A stretch of 7,971 bases of DNA from Actinomycetes bacterium (GTDB lineage: Bacteria > Actinomycetota > Acidimicrobiia > Acidimicrobiales > RAAP-2), in contig JAJYZN010000131.1 in the NCBI GenBank assembly GCA_021799915.1, positions 1 through 7,971 on the forward strand. Reading direction: 5' to 3'. This document shows, in pieces, positions 4,692 to 7,971 of this stretch. The notes beneath the pieces were generated by a model, which worked only from the letters and a program-made list of their open reading frames with translations, made no database searches and had not been told where the DNA came from. Position 1 is the first letter of the stretch, and each line of letters begins with the position of its first letter. Both the position numbers and the translations under genes were made by a program.

Positions 4692-6611
4692 TCAGAACTG
4701 CAGGTTGTACCAAGCAAACGTGCCGTTGGTGGTCACCACCGGTGGTCGGCCGAGGAGCCAGGTGAAGAACTGGATCGCCTGGGTGGCGTTGGGCGTGCCA
4801 ATGGGAAACGCGAGGAAGGTGCGGACGTGCCACTCGCCGAACTGCCGGCGAAGCGCCGCCATGAGGGCCGGGGTCTCGGGGGGGATGGTGCCCTGGTTGA
4901 CGCTGACGAGCGTGTTGGCCGTCAACGTGGCGCGCTCGTACCCGATCTGCGGGTCGAACGCGACTGTCTTCCCGGAGGATGCCGGCACGAGCACCGTGCC
5001 TCCTGGTTGACGGAACCGATCCCTCGCGACCGCCTGCCAGAGGTCGGCATTCGGCGTCATGCTCGAACCCATCGGATAGATCACGGCCGTGCTCCCCACA
5101 GGGATCTTCTCCAACGCGCTCGAGGTGAAGAACACCGGCACTCCCGTTGCACCGATCCCCTGGAAGGGCGCGGGGACGAGGGGGAGGAAGCACAGGACCG
5201 CCAATACTGCCGGTGCCGCCGCCGCGAGCCCCCTCGCATTGGGTCGCCACCCGATGACCTTTTCGTGCAACTCGCCGAGCGTCACCGCGACGATCAACGC
5301 GGCGAACAACGCGCAGAACAACGAGAACCGCGCCGGGATGCCGTTGTCAAACAGCGGCAAGTCGGCCAGGATGCGCCCGGGCAACGGGAACCCCGACACC
5401 GCCGCCGGGGGTGCCCCATCGACCACCAGACCACTCCCGAGGGACAGCACGAACGCTGCAACTCCTGCAATCGCCGCGACTTTGACCTCGTTGCGGCGCC
5501 AGAGCACGATCGTCGCCACGAGGAGGGTGAGCATCACGACAACCCCGAGGTACGAGCCGTTCTCTGCGGTGCTGTTGGCGAAATGCCCCGCAATGTTCGA
5601 CAGGTGATGGGTCGTCAGCCACAAGTTGGCGTCGGGGATCACGGGACCCAGGAGATCGGCTCGATACGCCTGGGGGACGAGCTGGATCTTCCCGCTGATG
5701 TGTGCCGGACCTGCGAGCATGAACCACAGTGGGTACGCGAGAAGGATCGCGGCGACCCCTGCACTCCAGAGCGCTCCAAGAAGCGCGAACCGCGCTTTCT
5801 CGCCGATCGATCGATATCCCAGGAGCGCGGTCGCGATCACCGCGATGCCCCCGATGAGGACGGTATCGAAGAGGATCTCCGTCGAGATGAAAAACTGCGC
5901 GACGCAGAGCAGGCCCAACGTGATGCCGACCTTTCTCGGCGAGGATCGCTGGCGCACGACCAGGTCGTGGAGCGCGAGGAGGATCAGCGGCGGGAACGCG
6001 AGGAACGTGAGGTGGATGTGGCCGGCCGCGCTCTGCGCCAACTCGTACGGGGAGAACCCGAAGAGCAGACCGCCGGCGAACGCGGCGGGTCGCCACCGAA
6101 CCCACCGCCGCACAAAGATGTACCCGGCGAGCGCCGAGAGCGCAATGGCTGCCGTCTCCGCCGTCACGAATGCCGCGATGGGCCCGAACGCCAGCGTCAC
6201 CGGGGTGAAGAGCAGTCCCAATCCGGTGACCCCTGCATTGCTCAGGAGGTTGACGCCGTAGGGGTAGTTGAGATAGCTGGAGTAGAACGGGTTGTGGCCG
6301 TGGACGATGGCCCAGGTCACCCATTCGAAAAACCAGACGAAATTGTACTGGTCGCCTCCAAGGTTCATGGTGTTGGACGGGTGGGCAAACCACACGTCTT
6401 TGAAGACTGCGACCGCCAGGGCAACGTAGATGGCGGCGACGATCCCGTCTTTCCAGAGATGGCGTGGGGGCGGCTGGCGTCCCTTGTCTGCTGGTGCGGC
6501 TACGTCATCCGGAGGGGTGGCGACAGCGGGGTGCGTATCGCCATGCGGCGGGGTGACGCCCTCGGGCGCCGTGCCGATGGCGTCCTCTTTGGACTCCTCT
6601 ATGGCCCCCAC
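4692..6611 (-). CDS. Polytopic membrane protein, GT-C/YfhO-like putative glycosyltransferase
   Basis: A 639-residue protein. Residues 1-52 are a Pro/Asp-rich cytoplasmic tail. About 11-12 hydrophobic segments follow, clearest near 56-71, 127-168, 176-188, 200-217, 228-266, 276-299, 352-371, 377-398, 428-446 and 462-480. Residues 490-639 are a soluble C-terminal domain, probably extracytoplasmic. The first loop holds GGDQYNFVWFFEW and NPFYSSYLNYPYGVN (85-121); an acidic residue here (D87) is where GT-C enzymes carry their catalytic Asp/Glu. The layout suggests transfer of sugars from polyprenyl-phosphate donors outside the membrane, which would pair with the downstream GT2. That is family-level inference; the substrate is unknown and an inactive or transport role is not excluded. 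GTG at 6611 is chosen for the strong GGGAGGAG just upstream and the start of plausible protein sequence. The frame stays open to 6977, but that extension overlaps the repeat-protein gene and is Arg-rich noise. Confidence 0.85.
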   Translation of the reverse strand: MGAIEESKEDAIGTAPEGVTPPHGDTHPAVATPPDDVAAPADKGRQPPPRHLWKDGIVAAIYVALAVAVFKDVWFAHPSNTMNLGGDQYNFVWFFEWVTWAIVHGHNPFYSSYLNYPYGVNLLSNAGVTGLGLLFTPVTLAFGPIAAFVTAETAAIALSALAGYIFVRRWVRWRPAAFAGGLLFGFSPYELAQSAAGHIHLTFLAFPPLILLALHDLVVRQRSSPRKVGITLGLLCVAQFFISTEILFDTVLIGGIAVIATALLGYRSIGEKARFALLGALWSAGVAAILLAYPLWFMLAGPAHISGKIQLVPQAYRADLLGPVIPDANLWLTTHHLSNIAGHFANSTAENGSYLGVVVMLTLLVATIVLWRRNEVKVAAIAGVAAFVLSLGSGLVVDGAPPAAVSGFPLPGRILADLPLFDNGIPARFSLFCALFAALIVAVTLGELHEKVIGWRPNARGLAAAAPAVLAVLCFLPLVPAPFQGIGATGVPVFFTSSALEKIPVGSTAVIYPMGSSMTPNADLWQAVARDRFRQPGGTVLVPASSGKTVAFDPQIGYERATLTANTLVSVNQGTIPPETPALMAALRRQFGEWHVRTFLAFPIGTPNATQAIQFFTWLLGRPPVVTTNGTFAWYNLQF

Positions 6612-6617
6612 GCGCTG

Positions 6618-6625
6618 CTCCTCCC
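6618..6625 (-). promoter_or_regulatory. Strong Shine-Dalgarno fixing the GT-C-like start
   Basis: On the minus strand GGGAGGAG ends 6 nt before the GTG at 6611, close to an ideal ribosome-binding site. This decides the start against the much longer open frame. It also contrasts with the apparently leaderless genes in the left half of the window. The rest of the 221-bp gap (6612-6832) must hold any local promoter, but no confident -35/-10 pair was found there. It also shows a short direct repeat, GTGGAGCG, twice near 6797-6815. Confidence 0.7.
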
Positions 6626-6832
6626 AAAATGGGCGTGCGGCACGGCACGCAGCGTCATGGAAGCGCGAGCCAGTCCGCCTGCTATCCGAAATGTCACAAG
6701 CCGGCAGATCGTAGTGGGTGCGCGCTGGAGGCGCAGGGACCTCGCGTGCGTGTGCCGATCGAGCTTGCTGCCGGACGGAGTGGTCTTCCGGCGACCGTGG
6801 AGCGATCGTGGAGCGTTCGCGCGGCGGTGGGG

Positions 6833-7971
6833 CTACGCGCTCGCCATCCCCACGATGTCGGTCACTCCCTGGCCACCCAGGGACCCGGCGAAGGCGGCGT
6901 TGCCGAAGCTGAACACCCCGCCGTCTGCAGCCACGAACTGGTAGCCACCCGGAGCCTGAGGAGTTGTGAACCCGCACGCCGTTCCCGTGCCCACAGTGGT
7001 CGTGTCAGGAGAGACCGCCATGGCCACGATCGGCTCGTCCAAGCTGAGACAGCCCGTCGAACCGTGGAACGGAGCACCGAAGCTGAAGATCCCCCCGTCA
7101 GAGGCCACCTCCCAGTAGCCGCCTGTGGGGTCGAGCGCCATGCCGACCACCGGCTTGTTGAGGGTCTTGCCACCCATCGAGCCGTAGAAGGTGGCACCGG
7201 GGCCGAAGGTGAAGATCCCCCCGTCGGAGGCCACCTCGTCGTAGCCGCCTTGGGGGGTGAGCGCCATGCCCACGACAGGTGCGTTGAGGGTCTGGCCCCC
7301 CATCGAGCCGTAGAAGGCGGCACCGGGGCCGAAGCTGAAGATCCCCCCGTCGGAGGCCACCTCGTCGTAGCCGCCTTGGGGGGTGACCGCCATGCCCACG
7401 ACAGGTGCGTTGAGCGCCTGGCCCCCCATCGAGCCGTAGAACTGCGCATTGCCGAAGCTGAAGATCCCCCCGTCGGAGGAGACCAGCCAGTAGCCGTGGT
7501 CTGTCGGGGTGGCGGCGATCCCGACGATCGGCTTGGCAGGGGTGACCCCCGAGGTGGTGAGCGATCCGTAGAAGGGGGCGTCCCCGCACGAAAAGACCGC
7601 CCCATTTGCGGCAGCCAGCCAGTAGCCACCGGGGAACGAGGCCGAGCCCACCCCGGCCGACGAGCACCCCGGAGAGGGCGGGGGTGGGGCTGGTGTCGTC
7701 GTGAAGGTGCCCTGGGCACCGGTGGTGGTGCCCGAGGCGTTGGTCGCCACCAGCTCGAAGTAGTACGTCGTGGCCGGTGACAGCCCCTTCAAGGTGGTCG
7801 CCACAAGCTCAGAAGATGTGCCCGACCCTGCTGTCGTGCTCTGTGATGTGCTCCCGAGCACAGGCGTGGTGCCGTAGGAGAAGTGGGAGGTGGTGGCCTG
7901 GCCCATCGGGTTCACGATCCCATTCAGCGTGGCTGCGCTCGAGGTGACGGCCTCGGCAGGCCCGGTGGTCG
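6833..7971 (-). CDS. Secreted-type repeat protein: fibronectin-III-like module plus six 'SDGGIFSFG' repeats (5' end outside window)
   Basis: The C-terminal 378 residues are visible; the frame stays open through the right edge, so the start is missing. An internal GTG at 7915 lies inside a domain and is not the start. The first ~90 visible residues form a fibronectin-III-like module (AATLNGIVNP...FSYGTT... GLSPATTYYFELVATNASGT), followed by the Pro-rich linker PAPPPPSPGC. Then come six repeats of about 40 residues: GGYWLAAANGAVFSCGDAPF, GYWLVSSDGGIFSFG, two GGYDEVASDGGIF units, GGYWEVASDGGIFSFG and the terminal GGYQFVAADGGVFSFG, most continuing with FYGSMGG..LNAPVVGMA. The units probably fold as propeller blades. 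Cysteines in the first and fifth units could form disulfides. The module order implies an extracellular protein, perhaps a surface or cell-wall protein; no signal peptide can be checked. The gene ends in TAG, 221 bp before the GT-C-like start. The fragment at 2-85 belongs to the same repeat family. Confidence 0.87.
   Translation of the reverse strand, partial: TTGPAEAVTSSAATLNGIVNPMGQATTSHFSYGTTPVLGSTSQSTTAGSGTSSELVATTLKGLSPATTYYFELVATNASGTTTGAQGTFTTTPAPPPPSPGCSSAGVGSASFPGGYWLAAANGAVFSCGDAPFYGSLTTSGVTPAKPIVGIAATPTDHGYWLVSSDGGIFSFGNAQFYGSMGGQALNAPVVGMAVTPQGGYDEVASDGGIFSFGPGAAFYGSMGGQTLNAPVVGMALTPQGGYDEVASDGGIFTFGPGATFYGSMGGKTLNKPVVGMALDPTGGYWEVASDGGIFSFGAPFHGSTGCLSLDEPIVAMAVSPDTTTVGTGTACGFTTPQAPGGYQFVAADGGVFSFGNAAFAGSLGGQGVTDIVGMASA
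7174..7425 (-). repeat. Two near-identical 126-bp tandem repeat units
   Basis: Units 7174-7299 and 7300-7425 differ at 5 of 126 positions by direct comparison. They encode two successive 42-residue repeats of the surface protein. More diverged units of similar length flank them (about 7055-7173 and 7426-7560). The similarity, including at silent positions, suggests recent duplication or ongoing homogenisation. Confidence 0.88.

Noticed and set aside
5805..5815. GATCGATCGAT run as a possible protein-binding site
   Set aside because: It lies inside the membrane protein coding sequence and is explained by the codons for a Tyr-Arg-Ser-Ile stretch. No promoter context is present.
85..6833. The bracketed interior as a composite transposon or genomic island
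   Set aside because: No transposase, integrase, terminal inverted repeats or target-site duplications were seen, and the genes look like ordinary chromosomal genes of the same base composition.
4653..6944. A 763-codon plus-strand open frame opposite the membrane protein gene
   Set aside because: It is rich in Arg, Asp, Glu, Gly and His with no recognisable domain, and it is exactly antisense to a gene with clear transmembrane segments and a strong ribosome-binding site. It is a GC-driven shadow.
6612..6977. N-terminal extension of the membrane protein frame
   Set aside because: It runs antisense-free but out of frame through the 3' end of the repeat-protein gene, has Arg-rich noise composition, and lies upstream of an excellent Shine-Dalgarno and GTG at 6611.

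Overview
The window is a GC-rich stretch of bacterial chromosome. The base composition, the GTG starts with apparent leaderless promoters, and the tandem 'SDGGIFSFG...FYGSMGG' repeat proteins suggest a high-GC actinobacterium, most likely of the Acidimicrobiia type. That placement is inference from family knowledge; no marker gene is present. No RNA gene, insertion sequence, prophage gene or CRISPR array was found. No stretch longer than 241 bp lacks a gene.

Layout from left to right: (1) 2-85 (+) is the last 27 codons of a repeat protein. (2) 78-557 (-) is a stand-alone XRE-type DNA-binding regulator whose stop overlaps the first gene tail to tail. (3) 751-984 (-) is a very small DksA/TraR-type zinc-finger protein. 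(4) A 74-bp divergent promoter region follows, holding a small dyad. (5) 1059-2516 (+) is a class V (SufS/cysteine desulfurase-like) PLP enzyme. It is joined by an ATGA stop/start overlap to (6) 2513-3643 (+), an exported lipoprotein with a YVTN-like beta-propeller. (7) 3539-4450 (-) is a family 2 (DPM1/ALG5-like) glycosyltransferase that overlaps the lipoprotein gene antisense by 105 bp. (8) 4692-6611 (-) is a polytopic membrane protein resembling GT-C/YfhO-type glycosyltransferases. (9) 6833-7971 (-) is the C-terminal part of a large secreted-type protein with a fibronectin-III-like module and six propeller-type repeats; its start lies beyond the right edge.

How the genes may work together: the GT2 and GT-C genes lie in tandem and fit the usual two-step scheme of polyprenyl-phosphate sugar synthesis followed by extracytoplasmic transfer. 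The neighbouring surface repeat protein is a conceivable but unproven acceptor. The two small minus-strand genes (XRE and DksA-like) look regulatory. The PLP enzyme and the lipoprotein form a translationally coupled pair whose joint purpose is not evident. The repeat proteins at the two edges belong to the same family and point towards each other, so the interior is bracketed by inverted relatives.

Start codons were chosen from domain boundaries, Shine-Dalgarno sequences and TANNNT -10 elements. Several long alternative-frame ORFs were discarded as shadows.
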